Source of the DNA: Neelides folsomi
Lineage: Eukaryota; Arthropoda; Collembola; Neelipleona; Neelidae
DNA length: 60,898 nt
Assembly: GCA_034687125.1 (NCBI GenBank)
Contig: JAQGBZ010000367.1
Location: forward strand, 1 to 60,898
Reading direction: 5' to 3'
The notes beneath the pieces were generated by a model that saw nothing but the letters and a program-made list of their open reading frames with translations, searched no databases and was not told where the DNA came from. Below are positions 38,824 to 50,063 of the stretch, piece after piece. The stretch's first letter is position 1; each line of letters begins with the position of its first letter. A program made the position numbers and the translations under genes.

Positions 38824-38874
38824 TGAATGCCATAACCCATGAAAGTAAGGAACTTTCATGGGTTATGGCATTCA
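38824..38874. repeat. Perfect 23-bp inverted repeat with 5-base loop
   Basis: Arms 38824-38846 and 38852-38874 (TGAATGCCATAACCCATGAA begins the left arm) pair perfectly around AAGGA. A short hairpin of this quality is unexpected by chance. Could be an end product of a palindromic insertion or a structured RNA. Confidence 0.8.
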
Positions 38875-39698
38875 ACATGTATCTCGTAAAGGTAATGCTA
38901 TATCTTGCGATTCATACTTTGATTTAATAAAATTCAATTCATTTGGCATTCATATTGATTCATATATTTGTTGGCAATGTAGGCGTCATGTGATAAAATA
39001 TAGTGGCAAACCAGCTATAATTCCAACAAGCAAATTCATTTTAACAAGCATTTTTAATATGGTTTTATAAATTGGCAATGATTTTAAGATATGTATGGTC
39101 ACATGACTAAATATTACTAAAATAAAACCGTTCATTTCTCCATATTTCATCACATTGATCGAAAAATGTTCCTAAGTGTAAATAAGGTATTTATTATATC
39201 AAAACAAAAAACTGGTTATTATTTTATTATCATTAAAATACAATTTAAAAACCAGTAATTATGGCCAGTACTGTAATATTTTGGTCGCACATGACGAAGT
39301 GAAGAAGATTTGGTTTAAAAAGAGTATGATTGACAACTTGGTGAAAGAGTGCACATAGCGAAACAGCAAATAATCTAGAGCGGAAGAAGTTTAATTTAAT
39401 TTCTAAAAAAGTGGACGTTAAAAATAAAATATCAGTGGTTATTATAATTTCAGTAACTTCACTAAAAGGAATGATTTTTGAGATTAAATTCCATTTTTTA
39501 CTATGGACTTTATATCTACTGTCATACTATAGTAAAGGAAGACGAGGGATGAGAAATATTAATATAAAACAAAAAATTATAATATTCTTAAATAATTTAA
39601 TTTTTCTATCCATTTTTAGTGTGAAATAATTTACATTCAATTCAAAACGATTCTCTATAATTATGTAGGCTGGGTGTTAATAATTTGTAACTTACAAT

Positions 39699-39925
39699 AT
39701 TTCTAACAAAAGTGTTAATGTTTGAATACTTATTCCATTTTATCCTAATTGACACTAGCATTAAGTTAAGTAAGGTAGTAAGTTTGTTCAATTTGACAAT
39801 CCGCTTCACATTCAAGAAAACCTATTATTAACAAAATAAATTGGATATCCTATGAGCTGAGCAGTTGGTATGCATGAAGTATGTAATATATATGCATAAT
39901 AGAGTACTTATATTTATTTTAGATA
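39699..39925 (+). repeat. Dispersed repeat C, copy 1
   Basis: About 200 bases in direct orientation with 47547-47765, sharing CTAACAAAAG, CCATTTTATCCTAATTGACA, CAATCCGCTTCACATTCAAG and TTGGATATCCTATGAGC, with small indels. No coding frame; likely a non-autonomous element or fossil. Confidence 0.7.
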
Positions 39926-40550
39926 AAAAATCTTATTCTAAAAGATATGGGAAAAGAATTATTTAAGACTCAACGTTGTAATATGTTTTATTTGACTAAT
40001 AATTTGCTGGAGATGATAGCTTGTTTTAAGCTTAATTTTATATTCGGAATAAAGGACATGACAATGTGTGAATAAAGACTTATGGATAAGTAAGCAACGA
40101 CCTACTAACAAGGTAGAATTAAAATATTTGAAAGAGCGAACTATCTCCTGATTTAACTTCAGTTGTCGGCAAGCTAGAGGGTAGTGTAGATCTGCTTCCT
40201 CCCCGCCCAAGCTATACTCACAAAATAACCTGACTAGAGCTATTAATTATTAATAAAAATCATTGGTTTAAATTACATCAATCTATTATATTTAACTGGT
40301 GCATCAAGCAAATCAATCTCAATCTTAAAGTCTAAGTACTCTTGCCTTTGTCTCAGCAATCTTCCTTAAATATTAAATAATGAATCAGGGCATTTCACCC
40401 CTCTATCCGAGTTTACAAAATAGAAAGTACCGTTCATTACAGAACATATTATACATTATCTGCTTAAAAATCTTTAAATGAACATTAGATCAGTACACTT
40501 ACAAAAATTATATCTAAGATTTAACAAATGCTTAGGTACAATGGTTTGAT

Positions 40551-43500
40551 TCAACAATTTGAAGTATTCATGTTCATAATTTTTTTCTTTTGAGCAACGG
40601 GAGTATTTTGGTATAAATTAGACATATTTGTCGAATTTGTAGAGGCGAAATTTGACGATGGTGAATTATCTTCCTTCTTACCCGCTTGTTTTCTTTTTCT
40701 ACGAGTATCATTTTTGTCTGTATTAGAAGGAGTAACGGTATATATAGTCATCATTGTTCTAATCCTCTTTAAAATTCCTTTTCTAATGTGTTCATTCGCA
40801 TAACAATTGAAAATCAATATTGAAATTCCCTGAATCAAATATAAAAAATTATTTTCCAAAATACACACAATTAATAATATGAATTATAAATAATTGATGA
40901 ATAAAATAATTATTAACCTGAGAACCATTTAAAATTACAAATAAATAATCGGCAATCTTTTGAATTATTTCGTCCTCTATTATTTGTAAATATATAAATA
41001 TCCATGTCAAACCCAACATAATGGTTAAAGATAAACTCCCGGAAAGTCTTGTCCTAATTAAACATTACAAACTCATAATATTTACCTCATTAGAATAGTT
41101 AGAAACAGATTTTACTTAAATATTCACCTGCACGTTTTCACACGCTTATTTTCTAATAATGATTTATTCAAGTCAAAGGTTTTTTTCAATGTGATAATAA
41201 ATGCTACAATGTTCATCTAAATTAAAAATACAACATACTGTCCAGTTTAGAAATGCTTTTGACTTTTTTGCCAAAAGGCGAAGGATATAGTATGTTTAAC
41301 TCCTATACAGTAGCACTACAATACATCTTACTATATTCTGCGCCTTTTGGCAAAAAAGTCGAAAGCATTTCTAAACTGGACAGTATATATAAAAATCATA
41401 ATACGCAAAATATGAGATAATTAGATGTCTTACAAATACTATAAAGGTTACTGGAGCCAAGAAAGCCCAAATATAACTTCCATTTAGCCAACAGCTATAT
41501 TAAAAATTGAATAAAATAATGAGTCAGTAATTTCAATTTTACATAGAGGGTATAAAATTTTGGTATGCAGACATCTCTCCCCTTTCGACGCTTCTTCCCT
41601 TGTGACATTTCCTTCCCTTTCGACGGTTTTCCCCCTGCGACACTTCTTCCCATGCGACAATTTTTAAAAATATGAATCATATATAGGAACATAATATCAA
41701 TATGTACTATGAATGTTATTCACACTAAATATTCTATATTTCGACTGTTTACCAGCATTTTCTTATTGGGATAATGAGGAGAAAAACAAAAAGTCTTAGG
41801 GGGGAAATTGTCGCAGGGGAAGAAGCGTCGAAAGGGGAAAGATGACATACAATCTAAAATTTTATATGTATACATATGTATAATAATTTTTAAATTAGGG
41901 AGCAATTTTTATAGCTTTTATATTAAATTATTATTTTTATACTAATTTTCTGCTCCGTATGTAGGACATTCATTTTCAAAATGACCAATAGTCGCAGTTA
42001 TCGCGACAATAATGGTCGGAATTCCGTAAGCTCCAACATTATAATGTACTTTAAAAGTTCTTCTATCCAATACGAAAAAAACAACTTTAAACAATTGAAT
42101 GCCGTTCACAGCCATCCAACAAAAAGCAGTTAGCCAAATATAATGTGATATTAATCCTGCAGCATAACAAACCTATAACGTAAATATAATTAAATGCAAT
42201 TAATTATTTTTGCTTTTAAATGAAATAAAAGCGTTGGTTAGATGTATAATAATACTGATTAAAATACAATTGACATTCTTAACATACCATATTTCGGATA
42301 TTTTCATCTGCAATATAATTAAAAATAATGGACTTATCAAGAAATAAAAGGATACATAAATTTCCCCCAATTAAACAAATTGATAAATTTTTATTAATAT
42401 TTGCTTGGATTTTTTTAACTTTTTGAAATGAAATTATGATGATGTTTGCTATTAAGCAAATGATAGAAATTATCATAAGCGCAATTATAAGATATTTTAA
42501 TCCATCATTCTGAAAGGGAACAAATTAACAAATTGAATTTATCTTATTTGATAAGACTTATTTATTACATTTTCCTTTTTCGCGCCTTTTCCAAACATCA
42601 CTGCAAAATTTGTCAAATGATCACATTCACACAAAGTATGATTTTGAGTATATTCTAGAACCACACAGCCTTCATATGACCAGTAAGTACATCTAACAAA
42701 ACCAATCTTGATGAATAAATCCATATTATTATTATTACAAATTGAGTTTAAAATATTAACTACCGAGTTATTGTTATTTTAATATATTAATGTAAATAAT
42801 AATTCGAATTTTAATTAGGTAATTATGTTAATTTTGCAGAATTTTAAATTGTTAATTTTACTTGTTATTTTCAGGGTTTGTATGATTATCATATCGCAAA
42901 AAGACACATTGTCTTTTCATGTTTTTACCGGAGCACTTAGAGTATTTAACAAGTGCTTCTCGTTCAATTGATTCGTGTTTGAAAATTATTTTGAATTTAG
43001 AACCTGTTATAAAATTTGATAATTATAAATTATTAAATCAATTTTTAAAATTCTTTAACGATCTAGCCGATCATTATTTTATTGTTAACAATTGATAGTA
43101 AATATAGATTTTAGAAATATCTAAATAGTATCTTAATAACCCGGAACTCGAAAAAATTCTTCGTTATTAATTTTTGGACTATTTAATGAAATGCCCATCA
43201 AGGAACTTATCTTAATGTCCTTTGATTCTTTTTTATTGCAAATGTCTGTATCTCCAATTTCGGCAATCCTAATGATAACATACAAATATATTTATTAAAA
43301 CGACTCTGTAGTACATGAGTGCATAAACGCTATGCACTCGCTAAACGGCATCTCTAGTTATTAGTATAAGGAATTTAAAAAAAACACTACAAAGTAAGCG
43401 GGCTTTATACTTTTTATCACTGTAACTGTAAAATGTAATGATGATTTTATATATCATCTCTACACACGAATTCAATACTTTGCAAATGAATTTACCTATT

Positions 43501-46500
43501 AATTTTTCCTTCGATCAATTCCTTAGAAATTTTGACAAAGGTGTATTTTGCATTATTTGGTTTTTCTCCGAAAATTTTATTTTCATTTGTAGTAACCCAT
43601 TTTTGCGGGAGTTGAATATGGGAATCGGATTCTTTTGAACCCAAAGGTAATTTCACAATTTCCGTATCTGAATTCATTATTCCAGTCTCAACAAAAACTT
43701 TTTTCATATCTTGTTCAGATTCGTATCGAAGTTTGTATGACTCATTAGTTTCATTCAAACATTGAGCTTCGAATTTTTTAATTTTTTCAATTAGATCAAA
43801 TCCATATAAATCCAATGCCGATAACATTCTTCCTGTTATACGCGATGCTGAGTCATGATACTAAAATCAGCGATAATATTAAAATCAAGGAAAATAAACA
43901 ATAAAATGTAAGTTTTAGATATTAAATATTAAACGAGGCTTTTTTAGAAAATTACAATTGTTTTATTGACGTCTGTTTGATTCCAAACTGAATCACTTCT
44001 CAACATCAGATTTGTTGTATTAAATAAAAAATCATAAAATCTTTCTAAAGCTTTTTTAGTGTCATTTTTCTTTAATTTAGAAATTTCGTCTGAACAAGAA
44101 AAATTCTTGTTAACATGATCAAGAATGATAATTGAAACGTTCAAGATATTTTCAACCTCATAGCCCTCATACTTTATTTTATTTACATTCTCATGAATTT
44201 GATTTACATATTCTGTAGCAGTTTCCAATTCAATCATATGATTTTTCTAAATTCAAATTTAATATTTAGTTTTTACAGTTTAGAACAGAGTTTATTAAAA
44301 AATATTAAAAAAATTGATCAACCCAAATGTCTTCATTGACTTGTTCAGTAATATTTTTCAACCAAACAGTTAAACAATTTTCATTGTTTGGAACAATGGT
44401 GAGCCATTTTCCCTCATTTGAACATTCCCAAACAAAGTTCTTATTAGTGTCGCACTTTATAGTTTTGATTTTCTCATAAGATTTACAAACGCATGGACTC
44501 TTCGCTGAACTGCCAGGTTTTGCATCATAGTCTTCTCCATATATTCCTTTGCCTACACAATTTTCTGGCTGTGGCTTTTCTGAATATTAAACATTTTAAA
44601 CATTTATAAATTTACAATTAAAAACTGATCTCTGCTTAAATTGTATTTTATGAAATATGTAAAAAAATATTTTATATCTGTACTTGTAGTGGTTGTAACA
44701 TTGATGACATAAAGTTCAAATGAGTATTTCCTTCCAGCTGAATATGAAATGTGAAAAATGAAAACCAATTTAGAATGTGAAAACAGTTATTCTTTATTAA
44801 ATTACAATTTTGTAATTAAATTACATATGTTACTCACGTTGGGTAAAAGTATCATAAAAATCACATGTGTATGACGATCCATTATCACTTGTAATATTTC
44901 TGGATTTCCTTTCAATTCCTTCCTTGTACAATGTATCTGAATCATCTTTACGACATTTAATCACAAAATTCAGAGGTTCATAATGATTGTCAGCCTCAGT
45001 GCATGAAAAATCTTTTTCTTGTTTAACTTTATCTATCAAGTTTTTCCTTTTTATAAAAAGGTAGTTTTGGTTTGAGCGTTTGGGTCTGGAAGTCAAAGTA
45101 AAGTAAACTATAAATGAGAATTCCTGGAAGCGCCGAGGAGAAATGGGCGAGGAAGGGTGGAATGGAGTACCTGACACTGATTAACGCTAATTGGGTTTCA
45201 GCGCTCGATAGCTCCACCCCGGGTTGTTTGGGGACCCGGGCTAATTAGGCTCCTAAGCGTTATCAGTCACGGGTAATAGAGATAAAGTTCTCGACCTTCC
45301 ATTCATTTCATGAAGTAAGTGCCCTTATTTACGGCTGAGATATCGTTTTCTGGTTGGGATTTCCGGCAAATTTAGGTAGTTGCTGTGACGGCATCTGTCT
45401 TCAGTATTAAAGTTATTCAACTTATTTGTTTATGATTAATTTAGGATAGGTTAGGTTAGTATTGATGGGAATTACGACTTTAGTTCTTTTTACCTAACCT
45501 AACCTACCATAACATAATATAAATGAAATAAATCGAATCGTGGTAGTTGCCATTAAGGTAACTACCTAGTGCCGTTTCGGCAGCTACCGTGACGGCATTT
45601 GCCTAAATGTTTGACGGTAGTTATCGTGACGGCACCCGGTAACTACCGTAATTTATATCTTCCAAGTACATGGGTAGTTGCCGTTCCTGCAACTAAATTC
45701 CGGAAATCTCATCCGTATAAGTATTAAATTACTAAAAAAAACTAAAAATTGAGAATTTCGCGGAGCCTAACGGTTCCGATACATTCTAAGTTACTAAAAC
45801 ATGTAAATTTTGTGGAAATTTACAAGGTACATCATAGGTAGCTAAAATTTGAAAATTTCGCCGAACCTTTATCTGATCTGGACCCTAGGTTCAAGGTTCG
45901 GCGAAATTTTAAAAGGTGGATAGAGATAAGGTTGATTTCAAAATTTCTTTAAATGTGACAGAATATTAAATATTTCCCAATCCATTTAGGATGATTTGTT
46001 AAATAAATAACCGCAAAACTTCTAATTTCCGAATCCAATAAATACTACATTAGGTCTTTTAACTACCATGGCAAAATTTTTAACCCTCATAGGGGCCCAA
46101 CCAAAGATCTTGCCTCCGGGTCGGACCATACCTCGGATATTGGTTGGATTCATCTGTCCCATTGTCACGTTTTAGAATGCCGGAATCGTTTTTGTTAATG
46201 AACCACCAAGTTTGTAAATCTTCGGTTTTATTTTTTGAACATTTCACTTCAGTCCCGTTATAATATTCGAAGTCTTCCACACGGTCAAAGTCTGACAGTG
46301 TTCGATCAATGAATACGAAAACTGAACAATATTGATAATTAATTAAAATTCATATTATTAACAAAACGATAATCGATATTAACTAACTTTTTATATAATT
46401 CATTGACATGATATAACCTTTTTAATAATGACAATGACAGAAAATTACCTTTACAATCCAACCAACAACGGGTTTCTTTATATTTATTGCACCAAATTCC

Positions 46501-46777
46501 ATTTGTTATCTAATACCATATAAGTAAATATGTATTAATATCTAGAAAAATAAGAAATACAATTTTTACTAACCGTCAAGTTATTATTGACAGATTCAAT
46601 CAATCCTGGTGAAGAACTTTCTTTTAAAGCTAAGCAAAGGCCAGGAATTTCATTCCAAGAATAAGTTAAATTCGAATAAAGTTTATTTATTTCAGAGCAT
46701 CTTTCACTTGAAGTTTCACAATCTCCAATCACAATTAACAATATTGAATAAAAAATTGCATTTATAATCAAAGTCAT
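40551..46777 (-). CDS. Adhesion G-protein-coupled receptor (family B2) with GAIN/GPS
   Basis: Seventeen exons join in frame to 1026 codons: 46777-46574, 46509-46449, 46321-46132, 45085-44838, 44737-44684, 44579-44323, 44246-43956, 43860-43496, 43268-43141, 43003-42862, 42692-42569, 42509-42288, 42172-41943, 41494-41434, 41216-41128, 41053-40918, 40829-40551. Signal peptide (MTLIINAIFYSILLIVIGDC), glycosylated Cys-containing N-terminal region, a Cys-rich segment (PENCVGKG to GKWLTIVPNNENC), a GAIN-type region, and a GPS: KCTYWSYEGCVVLEYTQ..CECDHLTNF, with autocleavage expected between Leu673 and Thr674. Seven helices follow; signatures are WLTAFCWMAVNGIQLF (helix 3), CWLNGSYIWAFLAPV (extracellular loop 2 and helix 5), LGLTWIF (helix 6) and YLFVILNGSQGISILIFNC (helix 7). 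The tail is basic and Ser/Thr/Asn-rich. The recognised N-terminal domains do not identify the ligand or subfamily. Exon 4 start is the least certain junction. Confidence 0.85.
41236..41385. mobile_element. MITE in intron 14 of the GPCR gene
   Basis: TACTGTCCAGTTTAGAAATG at 41236 is mirrored at the other end (finishing 41385). Inverted arms are about 47 bases (through TTGCCAAAAGGCG), with a centre of about 55 bases. TA at both outer ends suggests a Tc1/mariner-type origin. Confidence 0.85.
41541..41880. mobile_element. Foldback element in intron 13 of the GPCR gene
   Basis: Left side 41541-41600 (ACATAGAGGG..TAAAATTTTGG..CCCCTTTCGACGCTTCTTCC) is mirrored by 41814-41880. Inside are further degenerate GCGACA/CTTCTTCCC units, so it looks like a foldback unit with internal subrepeats. 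No coding frame. Confidence 0.75.
45180..45700. repeat. GC-richer degenerate palindromic repeats in GPCR intron 3
   Basis: Within the largest GPCR intron (46131-45086). It contains a CCCGGG..CCCGGG hairpin near 45217-45241 and four or five degenerate copies of GGTAGTTGCCGTGACGGCA on both strands between 45374 and 45690. Base composition is much less AT-biased than the surroundings. Probably remains of a mobile element. Confidence 0.65.
45441..45509. repeat. Inverted pair of short TTAGG-type repeats
   Basis: TTAGGATAGGTTAGGTTAG at 45441-45459 faces TACCTAACCTAACCTACCA at 45491-45509. The pentamer is the common arthropod telomere unit, present here only as two to three degenerate units on each side. 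Confidence 0.55.
45852..45910. repeat. Perfect 18-bp inverted repeat
   Basis: AAAATTTCGCCGAACCTT at 45852-45869 and its exact complement at 45893-45910, separated by 23 bases. A similar fragment (AATTTCGCGGAGCCTAACGG) lies at about 45754, so this is part of a larger decayed element in the same intron. Confidence 0.75.
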
Positions 46778-47546
46778 GATAATCTATTAATCAATGCAAT
46801 GTACGTTAATGGAAAAGAAACTGATCATTATTTCGAAATTCAAATTATTTATTTAATAAAAGGGTTCACTTTTAAGTATTTGGGATAGATGAGATAAGGA
46901 ATAAATTATTTAGAATACTAACTTTAGAACTTTTAATTAGGTATGATTTAAACAAATCAAGAGTTTAGCTTATTTTCCTTAAAATAATTTCCTGTACAAA
47001 GAAAAATACCATATAATGTTACCACAAATGAAAGTTCCTTTAATTGCCTCTCCACATTAAATACACCAGGTGTTACATTTAAATTACATATTAATAATTA
47101 TGCAAAAATTTATCCTTTAAATTATTTATAGTATAGTGGATATATAAACTAGGTATGTAATAATAGCAAACTCCAATTAAATTTAAAAAAATCCTTTCCT
47201 TCCAACGTGAGTCAAAAGACAAAATTTGCCCAATATGTAAAATGCCACAACAGAATTTAACGTCAAGGCATGATACCTAGAATTTGACATGTTTGAGTGG
47301 TATTTAGTCTACTGTATTATAATAATTAATAATAGGTTAGGTATTACCAAGGTATGTATAATATCTCGTCCTCAGGATTTAGTCTATGTTAGAACATTTG
47401 CTAGATCCTGCGACGATATCTCTGGAGCACCCGTTACGATTTTTCTCAAATTTTTGTAGGTGATAGTCCTATACTAAATGTGTATATTATAATGGCATGC
47501 CTAATTCCCATGTGGCATGGCTATACTGGAGATCGGCGCAGCCCGA

Positions 47547-47765
47547 TACTAACAAAAGCGTCCAAGTTTGAATACTTATTATTCCATTTTATCCTAATTG
47601 ACACTAACAATAAGCTTGTTCAATTTGACAATCCGCTTCACATTCAAGAAAAATTTTTATTAACAAAAAAATTGGATATCCTATGAGCAGTTTGTATGCA
47701 TAGTGCTAGATATATGCAGAATACTTATTTTTTATATACAATATATATTTAGATCGTTTAAATTA
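47547..47765 (+). repeat. Dispersed repeat C, copy 2
   Basis: Direct-orientation partner of 39699-39925, differing by short indels. The pair brackets the whole GPCR gene. Confidence 0.7.
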
Positions 47766-48094
47766 ATTTCCCAGGTGAGTACAAAGAATTGGTTTCTTAA
47801 TTCGTGTTATTTTAAGACAAATTTTTATGGTCTTCAACATGGTATAGAAAGCTAAGACCAATCACTTGTACCATTGCAGATCTGGGTCATTCCCGTGTAT
47901 TTTAAACGGGGAATTTATATGGGAATTTTAAAATTATGGTAACGTCTGTGAGAATTTCGTTAATGATTATCCTTATATTATTATGTGTAAAGGTACCTAT
48001 GTATTATGTAGAAACAGATCTAAGGCTAACCTTAGGTTAAAAAGCATATTGATCCATAAATATATTTTTTCTTAAATAATAAATACTAATGGAC

Positions 48095-48180
48095 TATTGG
48101 TATTAAAGCCAACAAGAGAAGAAATTCAATCTTGTGTATTGTGCATGCATAGTAAGATGGTTACCATTTTGTGTACACTT
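48095..48180 (+). repeat. Dispersed repeat D, copy 1
   Basis: Matches 49186-49268 over about 83 bases, sharing GGTATTAAAGCCAACAAGAG, ATTCAATCT, GTAAGATGGTTACC and GTTTTGTG-type blocks. Confidence 0.7.
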
Positions 48181-48182
48181 TC

Positions 48183-48235
48183 TCGGGAACCGGAAACGTT
48201 CCCAGGAGCGCTCCCGGGAGCGTTCCCATCGAGTG
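48183..48235. repeat. GC-rich palindromic cluster
   Basis: Contains GCTCCCGGGAGC (perfect 12-bp palindrome) flanked by AACGTTCCC and AGCGTTCCC units. Striking against the very AT-rich surroundings and directly adjacent to repeat D. Confidence 0.65.
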
Positions 48236-48276
48236 GCATACCTAGTAATTAAGATTTGAACAATAATTTTATTCAC

Positions 48277-48354
48277 CTTAAATTCTTCCCATTTAGATAA
48301 AGAAATTGGCGTAGAAATGCCAGAGCCAATCACCAGCAATACCAGAAATTTCAT
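48277..48354 (-). pseudogene. Orphan first exon of a cathepsin L-like gene
   Basis: Encodes MKFLVLLVIGSGISTPISLS plus KWEEFK, 26 codons, exactly the length and phase of exon 1 in genes 1 and 2, and ends in a valid donor (AAG/GTGAAT). Residues match gene 2 closely. A TATA box sits 43 bases upstream. None of exons 2-8 follows on this strand: downstream are repeat D and a GC-rich palindrome, then the GPCR region. It is a solo duplicated exon with its promoter, or what remains of a deleted fifth copy. Confidence 0.85.
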
Positions 48355-48396
48355 TTTGAGTGTAATTTTTTATTGGAATTTTCTGAATTTTCATTG

Positions 48397-48404
48397 TTTA
48401 TATA
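48397..48404 (-). promoter_or_regulatory. TATA box of orphan cathepsin exon
   Basis: TATATAAA on the minus strand, 43 bases before the start codon, in line with the other cathepsin promoters. Confidence 0.55.
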
Positions 48405-49185
48405 CTTATTTTAACCAATTAAAATCATTAATTGATTAAGGCATCTGGTCTTAATTAGAAATTATCGATGATTTATTCGATAATCTTAAATTAAATGAAT
48501 GATAATTCATTCAAAATGGGATAAATAATCGACACATTGATTTCCTGGATTTTTCACGGTTATTTAAAGTTTGTAGGGCATGCACAAACACAATTGGTAT
48601 CTTTTTAATTTTATCGACATTTAATCATTATCAACATGCGTGAGTAATTTTTAATGGTTAAAATTTTTATTCAATCGATTTTTAAATCCAACTTAAAAAA
48701 GAAAATAAACATACTTTTTTAATATCACCCATTGACAGGTGCGATAAATATTAATTTATTAATTAAGACTTTCAATTTGAATTTTCACATAAATACTCAA
48801 ATGCTTGGTATTTGAGTAATTTGGACTATTAACTGACATATTTATTTCATATAAAACTTATTATTAGTGAATGATTGCCTTACATAAATTTTGTATCAAT
48901 TTTATATCAATATGAACAGTTTTCAAATATTTTCATAATCATACATACATGTAAGTACTATATGAATATATGAAACGAAAATATTATTACTAATTGGATT
49001 TTGGACATTTATTTCACGATGCTTTTATTCATAAGATTAATCATTCATGTCTATTAAAATTAAATATACTTCATCTTCTACATCATTTAAACTTTAAAGT
49101 CATCCTCACTTAAGAGAATTTAAATTAATTCCTATAAGAAAATCATTCCAATTAACCTTTTTCGTTCACACTAATAAATAATGAT

Positions 49186-49268
49186 GGTATTAAAGCCAAC
49201 AAGAGAAAAAATTCAATCTCAAGTATTGTTCGTGCATGGTAAGATGGTTACCGTTTTGTGTGCACTTT
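49186..49268 (+). repeat. Dispersed repeat D, copy 2
   Basis: Direct-orientation partner of 48095-48180; the two copies bracket the orphan exon and its promoter. Confidence 0.7.
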
Positions 49269-49418
49269 TCCTTCCTTAACAACATGTTGGAATGATCGAT
49301 AATTCTGCGTTGCATTGTGTTGCATGCACTCACTCCCATTGAATCAATTCAATCAATAGCATTTCACTTACTCTTCATTGTTCATTAAACCTTTTTAATA
49401 TTCCTAATACTAATCTTG

Positions 49419-49914
49419 ATGGGAGACGAAGTTTTATCCAAAGGAGGTTTATACCTCGATGACCTTTCGAGCAAATTGAGGATTCTCGACCCACAGAGTC
49501 AGCAGTTGACACATGATCTCGTAAATGGTGCTCAAGAATATTTACAGAGTAAGGTCAAAATTATATTTTCCTTACAACCATAAATGTTAATTAAACTCAT
49601 TTAATTAAATTGACAATTTTGTACTTTTATATTTTATATAATTTATAGGCACGAAGGAATTTGAGGGAGGAAGCGTCGGAGTTTTAAAATTCCTCGGCGG
49701 CCTTGCCACGGCGGCTGATTCCCTCCGTCTAGAACTCATTGGGAAGCGGAGTTTACTCCGTGCATTGGAAGCTGAGAGAGAACGAGGACAAGAAAGACTT
49801 TTGAGCGTCCTGGCGGAAAAGAAAACCGAGTTAGAAAAACTTCGTCTTTATCATGATACTCTTTTGAGAGTTGAAGCTCAACAGGAAGAAATATTAACGA
49901 AGCTTAAAAAATAA
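49419..49914 (+). CDS. IFT20: Intraflagellar transport protein 20
   Basis: Two exons (49419-49548, 49649-49914) give 131 codons, the usual IFT20 length (about 132). MGDEVLSKGGLYLDDLSSKLRILDP matches the family's N-terminus (GLxFDxLxKLRVLDP), and the C-terminal half is a coiled coil (LLRALEAERERGQERLLSVL, EKKTELEKLRLYHDTLLRVEAQQEEI) with the family's conserved AEKK..LE.....Y..L..VEAQQ pattern. IFT20 is an IFT-B complex subunit linking Golgi and cilium; in arthropods it is expected in ciliated sensory neurons and sperm. Note GG rather than GE after the early Gly, and a GGL..AAD stretch that keeps the family spacing. Good fit; alternative is unlikely. Confidence 0.86.
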
Positions 49915-50063
49915 CTATTATAAAATTATTATTTATAAAATTATTTTAAATACTATTTTATTACATAGCTAAAGATTAATAAGTTTGTATTTTTTAATAA
50001 ACGAGGAAAAATGATTTTATTGAAAATTATTGAAATTGAGTTTAATTAAAAGATTTAAATGGC

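Larger units (their letters stand above)
38140..40550. other. 2.4 kb region with hairpin and repeat, no clear gene
   Basis: Starts at the breakpoint of the cathepsin pseudogene. A stretch at 38580-38700 is less AT-rich and might be a decayed exon, but no frame stays open. Holds a 23-bp-arm hairpin (38824-38874) and one copy of a 200-base dispersed repeat (39699-39925). The end includes the 3' flank of the GPCR gene. Confidence 0.45.
46778..48276. other. 1.5 kb intergenic region with repeats
   Basis: GPCR promoter side at the low-coordinate end. Holds repeat C copy 2 (47547-47765), repeat D copy 1 (48095-48180) and a GC-rich palindrome (48183-48235). No gene is seen. Confidence 0.45.
48355..49418. 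other. Upstream flank of orphan exon and of IFT20
   Basis: Contains the TATA box of the orphan exon and repeat D copy 2. It should also hold the IFT20 promoter on the plus strand. No extra gene is seen. Confidence 0.4.

Noticed and set aside
38858..39070. 70-codon plus frame next to the 38.8 kb hairpin
   Set aside because: Begins inside the hairpin arm and has no recognisable features or splice context.
45029..45217. 62-codon minus frame in the GPCR intron
   Set aside because: Different frame from the joined exons and covers the GC-rich repeat; no support as coding.
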